Part shown: positions 1 to 8,796 of the stretch, piece after piece
Layout: each line of letters starts with the position of its first letter
Position numbering within the stretch: position 1 is the first letter of the stretch
NCBI RefSeq assembly: GCF_031760065.1
Contig: NZ_CP134500.1
Span: forward strand, 3,224,001 to 3,288,000
Origin: Streptomyces durocortorensis
GTDB taxonomy: Bacteria > Actinomycetota > Actinomycetes > Streptomycetales > Streptomycetaceae
Reading direction: 5' to 3'
Length of the DNA: 64,000 nt
Made by a program: the position numbers and the translations under genes
Notes under the pieces: generated by a model
Told to the model about the DNA's origin: nothing
What the model saw: only the letters and a program-made list of their open reading frames with translations
Databases searched by the model: none

Positions 1-53
1 GAAGAGGGGGTGGGGCGCCCCGGTCACGGACCGGGGCGCCCCACCCCCTCTTC
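1..53. terminator. Perfect 25-bp stem-loop terminator
   Basis: Two perfectly complementary 25-nt arms (1-25 and 29-53) enclose a 3-nt loop (ACG). The hairpin lies 28 bp past the stop codon of the leftward GatB/YqeY gene, so it is its likely terminator. Its symmetry would let it also stop rightward transcripts from outside the window. There is no T-tract, as is usual in Streptomyces. Confidence 0.85.
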
Positions 54-80
54 TGTTCCGGTCTGTTCCGGCCAGGAAGC

Positions 81-545
81 TCAGCCCGCGAGGAGCTTCT
101 TCACCGCGGCGGCCACCCGGCCGCCCTCCGCGAGCCCGGCGACCTTCGGATTGACGATCTTCATGACGGCGCCCATCGCGCGCGGCCCCTCGGCGCCGGC
201 GGCCTTCGCCTCCTCGACGGCGGACGCCACGACCGCGTTCAGCTCGTCGTCGCTGAGCTGCTTGGGGAGGTAGCTGTCGAGCAGCTCGCCCTCCGCCTTC
301 TCCCGCTCGGCCTGCTCGGTCCGGCCGCCCTGGGCGAAGGCCTCGGCCGCCTCGCGGCGCTTCTTCGCCTCCCTGGCGATCACCTTCTGCACCTCGTCGT
401 CGGAGAGCTCGCGCGCCGACTTGCCGCTGACCTCTTCCTTGGTGATCGCGGTGAGGGTGAGCCGAAGGGTGGACGAGGTCAGCTCGTCACGCGCCTTCAT
501 GGCCGTGTGGAGGTCTTCCTTGAGCTTGGACTTGAGCGTGGTCAT
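81..545 (-). CDS. GatB/YqeY domain-containing protein
   Basis: A 154-residue protein matching the stand-alone GatB/YqeY family, which resembles the tRNA-binding C-terminal part of the amidotransferase subunit GatB. Family features seen are the N-terminal LKSKLKEDLHTAMKARD helix, the TLRLTLTAI segment, the ELLDSYLPKQLSDDEL motif in the middle, and a C-terminal MGAVMKIVNP helix. The length is the usual one for the family. The biochemical role of stand-alone members is not settled. The gene is divergent from the metallophosphoesterase, with about 100 bp between the starts, and ends in the strong hairpin at 1-53. Confidence 0.93.
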   Translation of the reverse strand: MTTLKSKLKEDLHTAMKARDELTSSTLRLTLTAITKEEVSGKSARELSDDEVQKVIAREAKKRREAAEAFAQGGRTEQAEREKAEGELLDSYLPKQLSDDELNAVVASAVEEAKAAGAEGPRAMGAVMKIVNPKVAGLAEGGRVAAAVKKLLAG

Positions 546-644
546 GCCGCGATTGTGACAGGTGCGGGGCCCGGGCCGCCCACGGGTTTTCCGCTGCCTC
601 CACCGGTTTTCCGCTCACCGTGCCGCTTCTGCGACGATGGACGC

Positions 645-1583
645 ATGCGCGCACGCTACGGAGTACCCCTGAAAGTCACGGCAGTCGGTGCGGCGGTCGG
701 CGCTGCCGGTCTCGCCTACGCCGCCGGATTCGAGGCCCGCTCGTTCCGGCTGCGCCGGGTCACCGTTCCCGTACTCCCGCACGGGGCCCGCCCCTTGCGT
801 GTGCTCCAGGTCTCCGACATCCACATGGTGAGCGGCCAGCGCAAGAAGCGCGCCTGGCTCCAGTCGCTGGCGGGCCTGCGCCCGGACTTCGTGGTGAACA
901 CGGGCGACAACCTGTCCGACCCGGACGCGGTGCCCGAGGTGCTGGACGCGCTCGGCCCGCTGATGGAGTACCCCGGGGTGTACGTCTTCGGCTCCAACGA
1001 CTACTACGGCCCCCGGCTGCGCAACCCTGGCCGCTACCTCCTGGAGAAGATCCAGGGCAAGCACGGTCTCAACGGCAACGAGCCCGCGGTCGGCGTCGTC
1101 CACAACCCGTGGGAGCCGATGCGCGACGCCTTCGACGAGGCGGGCTGGCTGGACCTGTCGAACACCCGGGGCCGACTCAAGCTCGACGGCCTGGAGCTCG
1201 CGTTCACCGGTCTGGACGACCCGCACATCAAGCGGGACCGTTACGCCGAGGTCCAGGGCGGACCGGAGGCAGGCGCCGACCTCTCCATCGGCGTGGTCCA
1301 CGCCCCGTACCTGCGCTCCCTGGACGCCTTCACCGCCGACGGCTACCCCTTGATCCTGGCTGGCCACACACACGGCGGCCAGCTGTGCATCCCGTTCTAC
1401 GGGGCCCTGGTCACCAACTGCGACCTGGACACCGACCGAGTGAAGGGCCTGTCCAGCCACACGGTCGGCGACAAGCGCGCCTACCTCCACGTCTCCGCGG
1501 GCTGCGGCACCAACCGCTACACCCCGGTCCGCTTCGCCTGCCCGCCCGAGGCCACGCTGCTGACGCTGGCCCCGAAGGCCTGA
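645..1583 (+). CDS. Membrane-anchored metallophosphoesterase
   Basis: Calcineurin-like phosphoesterase of 312 residues with the family's metal-binding blocks in order: VSDIHM (D-x-H), NTGDNLSD (GDN), GSNDYYG in place of the usual GNH(E/D), and AGHTHGGQ (GHTH). A hydrophobic stretch near residues 10-28 suggests an N-terminal membrane anchor, as in YkuE-type enzymes that act on the outside of the membrane. I chose ATG 645; the upstream extension of the frame is Pro-rich and overlaps the promoter region of the divergent gene. The substrate cannot be read from sequence. Confidence 0.92.
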   Translation: MRARYGVPLKVTAVGAAVGAAGLAYAAGFEARSFRLRRVTVPVLPHGARPLRVLQVSDIHMVSGQRKKRAWLQSLAGLRPDFVVNTGDNLSDPDAVPEVLDALGPLMEYPGVYVFGSNDYYGPRLRNPGRYLLEKIQGKHGLNGNEPAVGVVHNPWEPMRDAFDEAGWLDLSNTRGRLKLDGLELAFTGLDDPHIKRDRYAEVQGGPEAGADLSIGVVHAPYLRSLDAFTADGYPLILAGHTHGGQLCIPFYGALVTNCDLDTDRVKGLSSHTVGDKRAYLHVSAGCGTNRYTPVRFACPPEATLLTLAPKA

Positions 1584-1851
1584 GCGGCGCCTCAGGGCTG
1601 CCCCGTATCCCTGGTGGATCAGCGCGCGGCGCCGGATGCGGCGCATCGCACGGCGGAGGGACGTCTGATACGGGATGCACGGGTTGCATTCGGGCGTTCC
1701 GACAACGCGGCGAGGCTCCGTAGCTGCCGTCGTGCGCCCGCCAGGGATCAGTCGTGCGCCCGGCAAGGACCAGGGGACAGCCCTCAGGGGGCGGTGCCGG
1801 TCGGCGGGCGACGAATCGCGGGGGTCTTCCCACCCGCATACGGTACGAATC

Positions 1852-2586
1852 ATGACCGCCCCCAGGACCGCTCTGCTCCCCCGCCCCCGGGCGGCAGAGG
1901 TGCTCCCGGCGGCCGTCGGCACCCCGCCCCGCCGGTGTGCCGCCGCCCTGTGCGCGCTGGTGTGCGCGACGGCAGCCGCGGGCCCGCTGACCGCCCTGGT
2001 GACCGGGGACCTCGGGGCAGCCCTGACGCACTTCACCCCCCTGGCGAACCTGCTGGTGGCGGGAGCCTTCGGCTGGTCGGCCGTACGCGCCTGGCGGGAC
2101 GGCCGACCGCTGCCGCCGAGGCTGTCCGGCGGGGTGCTCCTGCTCGTCGCGGTGAGCGCGCTGATGTACCACCTGGTGCTGGTCAACTACGCCCCCGATC
2201 CTCTCGGGCCCTCCGCGAGCCTCCTGCTCCACACGGTGACCCCCATCACCGTGGCCGCCCACTGGCTCCTGCTGACCGCGCCCCGCACCCTGCGCCTGGC
2301 CCACATCCCCCTGTGGCTCCTGGCCCCCCTGGCCTATCTGGCCCTCACGCTGGCCCTCGGCGCCCTGCTCTCCCCCGGCAGCCGGACCCGCTACCCGTAC
2401 CCGTTCCTCAACGTCGATACGTACGGCTACGCCGGTGTCCTCACCCAGGCCACGGCCCTGGGCCTCCTCTTCGCCGCCCTCGGTGTCCTGCTCACCGCGG
2501 CGGACCACCTCCGGCCGAACACGGCGGGGTGGCTCCAGGCCCGGAGAAACCGGATTTCGCCTCCGGCCGCTGGTGGGCTAAAGTAA
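1852..2586 (+). CDS. Pr6Pr family multi-pass membrane protein
   Basis: A 244-residue protein with about six hydrophobic segments. The HFTPLANLL motif near residue 63, the YHLVLVN segment, LLHTVTPITVAAHWLL, and TYGYAGVLTQA near the C terminus are features of the bacterial Pr6Pr (FAR-17a/AIG1-like) family. The function of bacterial members is unknown. ATG 1852 was chosen because the longer frame adds a low-complexity, Arg-rich leader overlapping the end of the preceding intergenic region. The gene runs up to the tRNA-Pro gene. Confidence 0.85.
   Translation: MTAPRTALLPRPRAAEVLPAAVGTPPRRCAAALCALVCATAAAGPLTALVTGDLGAALTHFTPLANLLVAGAFGWSAVRAWRDGRPLPPRLSGGVLLLVAVSALMYHLVLVNYAPDPLGPSASLLLHTVTPITVAAHWLLLTAPRTLRLAHIPLWLLAPLAYLALTLALGALLSPGSRTRYPYPFLNVDTYGYAGVLTQATALGLLFAALGVLLTAADHLRPNTAGWLQARRNRISPPAAGGLK
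2556..2584 (+). promoter_or_regulatory. Possible tRNA-Pro promoter
   Basis: A TAAAGT -10-like hexamer (2579-2584) lies 31 bp before the mature tRNA, with a weak -35-like TTCGCC 17 bp upstream, overlapping the 3' end of the Pr6Pr gene. This is a visual match only. Confidence 0.35.
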
Positions 2587-2614
2587 TCGATGTCGCCGGG
2601 AGTCCGGTGGACAT

Positions 2615-2688
2615 CGGGGTGTAGCGCAGCTTGGCAGCGCGCTTCGTTCGGGACGAAGAGGTCGTGGGTTCAAATCCCGCCACCCCGA
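2615..2688 (+). tRNA. tRNA-Pro (anticodon CGG)
   Basis: A 74-nt cloverleaf. The acceptor stem pairs CGGGGTG (2615-2621) with CACCCCG (2681-2687), and A2688 is the discriminator base. The anticodon stem CTTCG/CGAAG holds the 7-nt loop TTCGGGA with anticodon CGG at 2649-2651. The T-arm contains GGTTCAAATCC. The 3' CCA is not encoded (ACA follows the stem). The CGG anticodon reads CCG, a preferred Pro codon at this GC content. Confidence 0.95.
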
Positions 2689-2704
2689 CAGCTGAAACAC
2701 CAGG

Positions 2705-2740
2705 TCAGGCCCAGTACTGAGAAATCAGTACCGGGCCTGA
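2705..2740 (+). terminator. tRNA-Pro terminator hairpin
   Basis: Arms 2705-2720 and 2725-2740 are complementary over 16 bp with one mismatch, closed by a GAAA (GNRA) tetraloop and followed by TTTGCGTT. The position, 17 bp past the tRNA, fits a Rho-independent terminator. Confidence 0.8.
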
Positions 2741-3179
2741 TTTGCGTTGTCGGGCCATTCTGGGAACCGCTTGGAAGCCAAGTGCGTGGTTCGCCTCCCA
2801 TCCATGGCTCTGGTCGACCGGTCGACGCCTTGGCGCTCGTCAAGTACAGGCAAGTCATCGCTTGATCCTTCTCTGCCAACTCGAAAGCTTGGCGCAGCAT
2901 CACCGGCTGCTCCCCCGGGAACCCACTCACCGGTTCGGCTGCGAATCCCGGCTGACCAGCCAGCCCATTGAGACGCAGATAGGCCCGACTTGCTGTGGCC
3001 GGGGGCTGCACGGACGCCGTTACCTGCTGTCTCCGCCGCGGAAGCCGGAACGGGAAGACGTACGCCAGGATGGTGAAGGCGCCGGTGACGGCCATCTGCC
3101 GACAGCGGTCACGGGAGCGGCCGAGAGCCTGCCGCGTTCGTGTTGCCCGGCCCGGGGCGGAGGTGAACCGGCTGTGCCG
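2741..3179. other. Gene-poor stretch 3' of tRNA-Pro
   Basis: About 440 bp without a convincing gene. It is visibly less GC-rich than its neighbours. A leftward frame at about 2670-3095 encodes a soluble-looking peptide (with a FELAEKDQAMTCLYL segment) that runs into the tRNA terminator, lacks a clear ribosome site, and matches no family I know. It may be debris of a lost gene or integrated element next to the tRNA. No integrase, and no repeat of the tRNA 3' end, was seen within this window. Confidence 0.4.
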
Positions 3180-3944
3180 TCACGGTCGAGGCCTGAGGTC
3201 GTCGGAGCGCCCGGCCTTGATGCGGGACCACTGGGGGATGGGGCGCCCATTGCTGCGCATGGGGTGCTCGGGGGGTACGTCCTTGTCCTGCGGCCAGCCC
3301 GGTGGCGAGTCCTCCCACTGCTCCTGGCGTCCGTACACGGTGAGGTCCATGAGCGCGTAGCTGTAGTCCATCGCCTCCACGCCTCGCAGCGTCGTCCAGT
3401 ACGTCTCGTAGACTCGGCCCCCGTCGCGCAGGTAGCAGACCACGTGCATCATGCCGACGCGGCGTCCGACCAGGAGCTCGTCCTTCGACGGTAGGGCCGA
3501 GTACCACGGCATGTCCCAGCCCATGAATTCCCGGTAGCGGTGGCTCTCCTCGTACGGGCCCTGGCAGAGGACCGCGTAGGTGATGTCGCGGGAGTGCAGG
3601 AAGGGCAGCTCCTGGACCTGGTTGGTGACCCAGGTGCAGCCCTCGCACTGGTCGGCCGCGGTGTGGCCGTCGTGCCGCATGAAGTAGTAGGCGATGAGCT
3701 GCCGACGCCCTTCGAACGCGTCGAGCAGAGTGACCGGGCCGCCCGGGCCGGTCAGTTCGAGGTCGGCGGCCACCTCGACCATGGGCAGTCGGCGCCGGGC
3801 CGCGGCGATCGCATCGCCCTCCCGGGTGTGCGCCTTCTCGCGGAGCCGCAGGCTGTCCAGCTGGGCCTGAAAGGAGGCCCGGTCCGCTACCGGTGGCAGC
3901 GCCGGTGCGCGGTCGGGGTCCGCCGTGCTGTTGCGCTCGGTCAC
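3180..3944 (-). CDS. DUF899 family thioredoxin-like protein
   Basis: A 254-residue protein of the DUF899 group, seen in the segments LIAYYFMRHDG, CEGCTWVTNQVQ (the C-x-x-C at the thioredoxin-like position), YREFMGWDMPWYS and the acidic DMPWYSALPSKDE region. Members are assumed to have a thioredoxin-like fold; no reaction is established. GTG 3944 gives the normal family length; longer versions of the frame add an unconserved leader. It is a single gene with no operon partner in the same direction. Confidence 0.88.
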   Translation of the reverse strand: MTERNSTADPDRAPALPPVADRASFQAQLDSLRLREKAHTREGDAIAAARRRLPMVEVAADLELTGPGGPVTLLDAFEGRRQLIAYYFMRHDGHTAADQCEGCTWVTNQVQELPFLHSRDITYAVLCQGPYEESHRYREFMGWDMPWYSALPSKDELLVGRRVGMMHVVCYLRDGGRVYETYWTTLRGVEAMDYSYALMDLTVYGRQEQWEDSPPGWPQDKDVPPEHPMRSNGRPIPQWSRIKAGRSDDLRPRP

Positions 3945-4527
3945 GATCGCGTCCCGTCGTCGTACACCATCGGTCGCCCTCGGCCAGCCGAGGGCTTCCC
4001 TGATCCGCACCAGACGAGTTTTCCAGGGGTGGCCGGTCCGATCCAGTTCCCTGGGCAGTGCGGCGAGCCGCGGAGTCCTGGACCCCCTGGAATACCCCGC
4101 GTCGACGCACAGCATCGGCCGGGCCGCCGGGGGTGCCCCCTCCGTGCACGGGGGGCGCGCACTCCGTGCACAACTCGTTCGCCGGGATCGTCACCGCCGT
4201 CACATCGTGGCCCGGTCGAGAGCCAGTCCGGGCCTCACCTGCTCGTGTCACCGGTGAGTCGCGAGGCTTCCGAGGAGTTGGCCATCGAGATCCGGGGGGG
4301 CCGCGACGGTCCGGGTGAAGTCGACCAACGTCCGCATCGACCGGCCGAGCGCTCCTCAGCCCGGCCGGGCGCGCCTCGTCCTTGCACCCAGACCTACCGA
4401 ACAGCCATTCGGGCATATCAGAAGACTTCTCGCGCGGGCATGCGCGGTGTGTACAGCGAGCTGCCAGAAACTGGTTCGCTCCCTTCAACCACCCACCCAC
4501 CCCCCACACTTCGAAGGGCTGGCAGCC
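3945..4527. other. Intergenic region between DUF899 gene and lipase
   Basis: About 580 bp between divergent genes. I see no supported gene. It should hold the promoters of both neighbours. A short leftward peptide starting at about 4338 (begins MRTLVDFTRTVAAPP, 29 codons) resembles the start of an SRPBCC protein, but stops at once. A CCGTGCAC octamer occurs twice at about 4144-4172. Confidence 0.4.
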
Positions 4528-5346
4528 ATGTCAGTACGAAGGATCTGGGCATCCCTCTCCACTCTGGCGCTCGCCGCCGTGACCGCTCTCGGCGTCGTCG
4601 GTCCCGCTTCCGCGGCGGAGTCGGCGGCTGACCCTACCGCCGCGGGCGGCTATGTCGCACTCGGCGATTCCTACTCCTCGGGCGTCGGCGCCGGGGACTA
4701 CCTCTCCGACAGCGGTGACTGCCGACGCAGCACCAACGCCTACCCGTATCTCTGGGCGGCGGCGAACTCCCCCGCCTCGTTCGACTTCGTCGCCTGCTCC
4801 GGAGCGACCACCGCCTCGGTGGCAGGCAGCCAGCTGAGCGCGCTCAACGCATCGACGTCACTGGTCAGTGTCACGGCCGGAGGCAACGACATCGAGTTCG
4901 CCGACGTGATGCAGGACTGCCTGCTGTCGAGCGAGGCCGTCTGCCTCGACAGCGTGGACGCCGCTATCTCACGGATGAACAACTCCCTTCCGGGAAACCT
5001 TGATTCGCTCTACGGCAGTATCCGCGAGCGCGCCCCGCAGGCCCGGGTCGTGGTGCTCGGATATCCGCGCTTCTACCAGCTGTCCGGCAACTGCATCGCC
5101 GGACTGACCGAGTCCGAGCGGGCCGCGATCAACAACGCGTCGGACGTGCTGAACGACGTCCTCGCCAAGCGGGCCGCCGACGCCGGGTTCGCCTTCTCCA
5201 ACGTGGTGGACGAATTCACCGGGCACGAGCTGTGCTCCGGCGACGCCTGGCTCCACAGCGTGACCGTGCCGGTCTACCACTCGTACCACCCCAAGGCCGC
5301 TGGGCAGTCGGGCGGCTATCTGCCCGCCTTCCACTCGGCGGTGTAG
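4528..5346 (+). CDS. Secreted SGNH/GDSL lipase-esterase
   Basis: A 272-residue protein with a Sec signal peptide (Arg-containing N terminus, hydrophobic core, cleavage after ASA near residue 29). The mature part carries SGNH block I GDSYSSG (nucleophile Ser48), block III GGND (Asn120), and the C-terminal YHP (His254). Six cysteines would allow three disulfides, as in the Streptomyces extracellular lipases related to the S. coelicolor SCO7513 enzyme. The likely substrates are esters or lipids outside the cell. ATG 4528 is followed directly by the signal peptide. Monocistronic, with repeats and a hairpin downstream. Confidence 0.92.
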   Translation: MSVRRIWASLSTLALAAVTALGVVGPASAAESAADPTAAGGYVALGDSYSSGVGAGDYLSDSGDCRRSTNAYPYLWAAANSPASFDFVACSGATTASVAGSQLSALNASTSLVSVTAGGNDIEFADVMQDCLLSSEAVCLDSVDAAISRMNNSLPGNLDSLYGSIRERAPQARVVVLGYPRFYQLSGNCIAGLTESERAAINNASDVLNDVLAKRAADAGFAFSNVVDEFTGHELCSGDAWLHSVTVPVYHSYHPKAAGQSGGYLPAFHSAV

Positions 5347-5363
5347 GTCCGGCCACCGCACGG

Positions 5364-5411
5364 AACAGCCGTACGGCGAAACAGCAGTACGACAGAACAG
5401 CAGTGCGGCGG
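5364..5411. repeat. Three 16-bp tandem repeats after the lipase
   Basis: Three 16-bp units begin at 5364, 5380 and 5396, each starting AACAGC(C/A)GT. They are imperfect direct repeats in the space between the convergent lipase and NTF2-like genes and run into the hairpin at 5406-5437. Confidence 0.7.
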
Positions 5412-5437
5412 TTCACCGGGCGACCGGTGGACCGCCG
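5406..5437. terminator. Bidirectional hairpin between convergent genes
   Basis: Arms 5406-5419 and 5424-5437 pair over 14 bp with one mismatch around a 4-nt loop. It sits between the ends of the rightward lipase and the leftward NTF2-like gene and could serve both. Confidence 0.65.
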
Positions 5438-5440
5438 TTC

Positions 5441-5881
5441 TCAGTAGCGCTCGACCAGGTGCTCGCGGCCTGCCGGTGGCTCGTACGACTCGGGCCAGAA
5501 GTCCGTCACCCCCGTGATCAGCCCCTGAGCGTCGAAGGTGAAGAAGTGGATGGCGTCCAGCTCCTGCGGCCTCTCCCTCGTCTCCTCCGGCCCCTCCCCC
5601 GTCACGGTGAACCCCGTCCGAGCTGCGGCCTGCCGGCCCTCCGCGTCGGCGACGATCCGCTCGACCCGGACGTGCCAGTCGCCCGGATACTCCTGGTTGA
5701 ACCGGAGATACCGCTCCTTGCCGCGGATCCGCTCCCGCGTCTGCGGCAGGTCGTACACCACGTCGTCGGCGAGCGTCGCGGCGAACGCGTCCCACTCGCG
5801 GGCTTCGGCCGCCGCCCAGAACCTCTCCACCGCCGCGCGCAGCCGACCCGTTCCGATGGTCCTGCCTGTCATGTCGGTCAT
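5441..5881 (-). CDS. NTF2-like / SnoaL-type small protein
   Basis: About 146 residues with the NTF2-like cone layout: AVERFWAAAEAREWDAFAATLADDVVYDLPQ-type N-terminal helices, then FNQEYPGDW and the strand-rich end with IHFFTFDAQGLITG. Such proteins are often isomerases, dehydratases or immunity-type binders; the exact role is not predictable. ATG 5881 was chosen. A TTG at 5911 and an ATG at 5872 are also in frame, and none has a strong ribosome site. The methyltransferase upstream runs the same way, 60 bp away. Confidence 0.75.
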   Translation of the reverse strand: MTDMTGRTIGTGRLRAAVERFWAAAEAREWDAFAATLADDVVYDLPQTRERIRGKERYLRFNQEYPGDWHVRVERIVADAEGRQAAARTGFTVTGEGPEETRERPQELDAIHFFTFDAQGLITGVTDFWPESYEPPAGREHLVERY

Positions 5882-5940
5882 GGGATCGAGTGTGACCCCC
5901 ACCACTGACAATCACCGGGGAGACAGCTGCTGAGCTGTGG

Positions 5941-6783
5941 TCATGCCTGAGGTCCCGTGGGGCGCGAGGCCTTGATCGAGTACATCAGCGGGATCCGCGG
6001 CCGGTCCTCGGGGAAACGGTAGCGGCCGTCCGGATGGCGCTCCAGCGTGCCGAACCGCGCGAAGAGCGAGGCGTCGTGCTCGTGGAGGAACTCGATCCGC
6101 AGGCCCGCCGCCGCGAGGGCCGTCACCACCTCGCCCACCGGGTGCTGCCACTCGACACTGCGGTTGTGCACCGTGGGGGCGTCGAAGTCCGCGTACGTCC
6201 CCGGCGTCTCGTCCACCCAGGCCTCACGGCTGAAGTAGTCGTCGGTGACCACGGAACCCGTCGCGTCGTCCAGCACGTCGGTCAGCGGATGGAACTCCGC
6301 GAGATAGAGGAATCCGCCCGGGGCGACCAGCGAGGCGGCGGTCTCCGCCCAGCGCACGATGTCCGGCAGCCAGTTCAGCGCGCCCACGCCCGTGTAGACG
6401 ATGTCGTACGCGGGGTCGGGGACGGCTGCCGGGGCGTCGTACACGTCGGCGGCGACGAACGCCGCCCGGTCCGGCCCCAGCCCCAGGGACCTGGCCAGCC
6501 CGCGGGCCGTCTCGACGGCGGGCTCGGAGAAGTCGAGGCCCACCACCTGAGCGGCGCCGTGCCGCGCCCAGGACAGGGTGTCCAGCCCGATGTGGCACTG
6601 GAGGTGCAGCAGGGTCCGGCCCGTGACGTCGCCGACCTCCGCGAGCTCGAAGGCCCGCAGCGCGTCCTTGCCCGCCCGGAACGCCTCCAGGCCGTAGAAG
6701 TCGCTCGCCACATGGATCGGCACGCGCTCGTCCCAGCGCGCGCGGTTGGCCGCCTGCCAGTCGTCCGGTGTCGGGGAGTACAT
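5941..6783 (-). CDS. Class I SAM-dependent methyltransferase
   Basis: A 280-residue protein with the Rossmann methyltransferase motif I as LLHLQCHIGLDTLSWAR, motif II acidic residue in VVGLDFSEPAV, and AADVYDAP and YDIVYTGVGALNWLPD for later motifs. The C-terminal part is the usual variable substrate region (EFHPLTDVLDD onward). The substrate is unknown. ATG 6783 gives a standard N terminus (YSPTPDDWQAANRARWDE) seen in this subgroup. Probably transcribed with the NTF2-like gene. Confidence 0.88.
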   Translation of the reverse strand: MYSPTPDDWQAANRARWDERVPIHVASDFYGLEAFRAGKDALRAFELAEVGDVTGRTLLHLQCHIGLDTLSWARHGAAQVVGLDFSEPAVETARGLARSLGLGPDRAAFVAADVYDAPAAVPDPAYDIVYTGVGALNWLPDIVRWAETAASLVAPGGFLYLAEFHPLTDVLDDATGSVVTDDYFSREAWVDETPGTYADFDAPTVHNRSVEWQHPVGEVVTALAAAGLRIEFLHEHDASLFARFGTLERHPDGRYRFPEDRPRIPLMYSIKASRPTGPQA

Positions 6784-6906
6784 GGGCCGCAAGCTACCCG
6801 CGTGCCAACAGGGATGCGAGTGGTTATCCACAGGCCGGGGCAGGCTCGGCGGACGGGTTGTCCACAGGGTCCCCGGCGAGGCGGCCGATCGGGTTGGATG
6901 GAGGGC

Positions 6907-8766
6907 ATGAGCGAATCACCGAACGTCTCGACCAGGCCGGAGCTCTCCACCACGCCGGAGTGGGAGCAGCGGTTCCGCGCGCCCCGGGTGTCCCTGCCCG
7001 ACTGGGCCGAGGACGCGCCTGACCGCTCTCTGTTCGTGTCCAACGCCACCGGGACCTACGAGCTGTACGCGTGGGACCGGGTGAGCGGCAGGCAGCGCCA
7101 GGTCACCGACCGGCCGAACGGCACGACCGACGGTGTGCTGACGCCCGACGGCGAAGCCATCTGGTGGTTCAGCGACACCGACGGCGACGAGTTCGGGGTG
7201 TGGATGCGCCAGCCGTTCGGCGGCGGGGAGGACGAGCCCGTCGCCCCGTCTCTCGCCCCCTCGTATCCGGCGGGCCTCGCGATCGGGCGGGACGGTTCGG
7301 CGGTGATCGGCCGCTCGACCGACGAGGACGGTACGACGATCCACCTGGTGCGGAAGCCGGGCGGGGGCGGGGGCGCCTCGGAGTCGGTGGAGACAGTGGA
7401 AATCTACCGGCACCGGGAGTCCGCGGGCGTCGGCGACCTCTCCCACGACGGGACCCTGATCGCGCTGGAGCACACCGAGCACGGCGACGCGATGCACTCG
7501 GCGCTGCGCGTGGTGCGCCCGGACGGCTCCACGGTGGCCGAGCTGGACGACACCGAGGGTGGCACGAAGGAACTGGGGCTCGCGGTGCTGGGGTTCGCGC
7601 CGGTGGCCGGTGACACCCGGCTGCTCGTGGGGCACCAGCGCCGGGGCCGCTGGGAGCCGATGATCTGGGACCCGGTCGCGGGCACGGAGACCGCGCTCGC
7701 CGTCGATCTGCCGGGCGATGTGGGCGCCGAGTGGTATCCGGACGGTTCCGCGCTGCTCATCGAGCACAGCTTCGAGGCCCGTAGCGAGCTGTGGCGGTAC
7801 GAGCCGGGGGCCCCGGGGCCCGTACGCGTGGAGACCCCTGCGGGGACGGTGTCGGGTGCCACTGCCCGCCCGGACGGGACCGTGGAGTATCTGTGGTCCT
7901 CGGCCGCGCAGCCGCCGGTGGTGCGGTCGACGAGCGGTGCGGTGGTCCTGGACCCGCCGGGCGCGAAGGCTCCGCCGTCGGTGCCCGTGGAGGACGTGTG
8001 GGTGGAGGGGCCGGGCGGCCGCATTCATGCCCTCGTGCAGAAGCCCGCCGCCGGTGACGGCCCCTTCCCCACGGTCTTCGAGATCCACGGCGGGCCGACC
8101 TGGCACGACAGCGACGCCTTCGCCTCCGGTCCGGCCGCATGGGTGGACCACGGCTTCGCGGTCGTCCGGGTCAACTACCGCGGCTCCACCGGGTACGGCC
8201 GCGCCTGGACAGACGCGCTGAAGCACCGGGTCGGCCTGATCGAGCTGGAGGACATCGCGGCCGTGCGGGACTGGTCGGTGAAGTCCGGGCTCGCGGACCC
8301 GGAGCGGCTGGTCCTGGCCGGCGGTTCGTGGGGCGGCTATCTCACCCTGCTCGGCCTCGGCACCCAGCCCGACGCCTGGGCGCTGGGCCTGGCCGCGGTG
8401 CCGGTCGCGGACTACGTCACGGCGTACCACGACGAGATGGAGGCCCTGAAAGCGATGGACCGCACGCTGCTGGGCGGCACGCCGGAGGAGGTCCCCGAGC
8501 GCTTCGAGGCCTCATCCCCGCTGACGTACGTCGACGCGGTGCGCGCCCCGGTCTACATCTCAGCGGGCGTCAACGATCCGCGCTGCCCCATCCGTCAGGT
8601 GGAGAACTACGTGGACCGACTCGCGGCCCGCGGCGCGGTGCACGAGGTCTACCGGTACGACGCCGGACACGGGTCGCTGGTCGTGGAGGAGCGGATCAAG
8701 CAGGTCCGGCTGGAGCTGGGGTTCGCCCTGAAGCACCTGGGGGGCGGTGACGCCCTGGGGGCGTAA
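6907..8766 (+). CDS. S9 family peptidase (prolyl oligopeptidase type)
   Basis: A 619-residue cytosolic enzyme: an N-terminal beta-propeller-like half with WD-like repeats, and a C-terminal alpha/beta hydrolase. The nucleophile is Ser474 in GGSWGGY, with Asp557 (GVNDPRCP) and His588 (DAGHGS) completing the triad. The oxyanion region is EIHGGPTWHDSDAF. The family cleaves short peptides, commonly as acyl-aminoacyl or dipeptidyl peptidases. ATG 6907 was chosen. ATG 6898 is also in frame, and the purine-rich GGAGGG lies between them, so the start is uncertain by three codons. Confidence 0.92.
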   Translation: MSESPNVSTRPELSTTPEWEQRFRAPRVSLPDWAEDAPDRSLFVSNATGTYELYAWDRVSGRQRQVTDRPNGTTDGVLTPDGEAIWWFSDTDGDEFGVWMRQPFGGGEDEPVAPSLAPSYPAGLAIGRDGSAVIGRSTDEDGTTIHLVRKPGGGGGASESVETVEIYRHRESAGVGDLSHDGTLIALEHTEHGDAMHSALRVVRPDGSTVAELDDTEGGTKELGLAVLGFAPVAGDTRLLVGHQRRGRWEPMIWDPVAGTETALAVDLPGDVGAEWYPDGSALLIEHSFEARSELWRYEPGAPGPVRVETPAGTVSGATARPDGTVEYLWSSAAQPPVVRSTSGAVVLDPPGAKAPPSVPVEDVWVEGPGGRIHALVQKPAAGDGPFPTVFEIHGGPTWHDSDAFASGPAAWVDHGFAVVRVNYRGSTGYGRAWTDALKHRVGLIELEDIAAVRDWSVKSGLADPERLVLAGGSWGGYLTLLGLGTQPDAWALGLAAVPVADYVTAYHDEMEALKAMDRTLLGGTPEEVPERFEASSPLTYVDAVRAPVYISAGVNDPRCPIRQVENYVDRLAARGAVHEVYRYDAGHGSLVVEERIKQVRLELGFALKHLGGGDALGA

Positions 8767-8796
8767 GGGCCGGATAAGAAGGCGCGCGTAGGCGGA

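Noticed and set aside
615..2186. A 523-codon leftward frame opposite the phosphoesterase
   Set aside because: Composition is that of a reversed coding strand (Arg/Gly/Val runs), with no family signature and no ribosome site.
2670..3095. A 141-codon leftward frame beside tRNA-Pro
   Set aside because: It runs through the tRNA terminator into the tRNA, lacks a clear ribosome site and matches no known family; kept only as possible debris.
4250..4338. A 29-codon leftward peptide resembling the start of an SRPBCC protein
   Set aside because: Too short, stops at once and has no continuation in other frames, so it cannot be called a gene or pseudogene with confidence.
6034..6906. A 291-codon open extension upstream of the S9 peptidase
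   Set aside because: It is the antisense of the methyltransferase gene and open only because of GC-rich codon bias. The peptidase family starts at about 6907.
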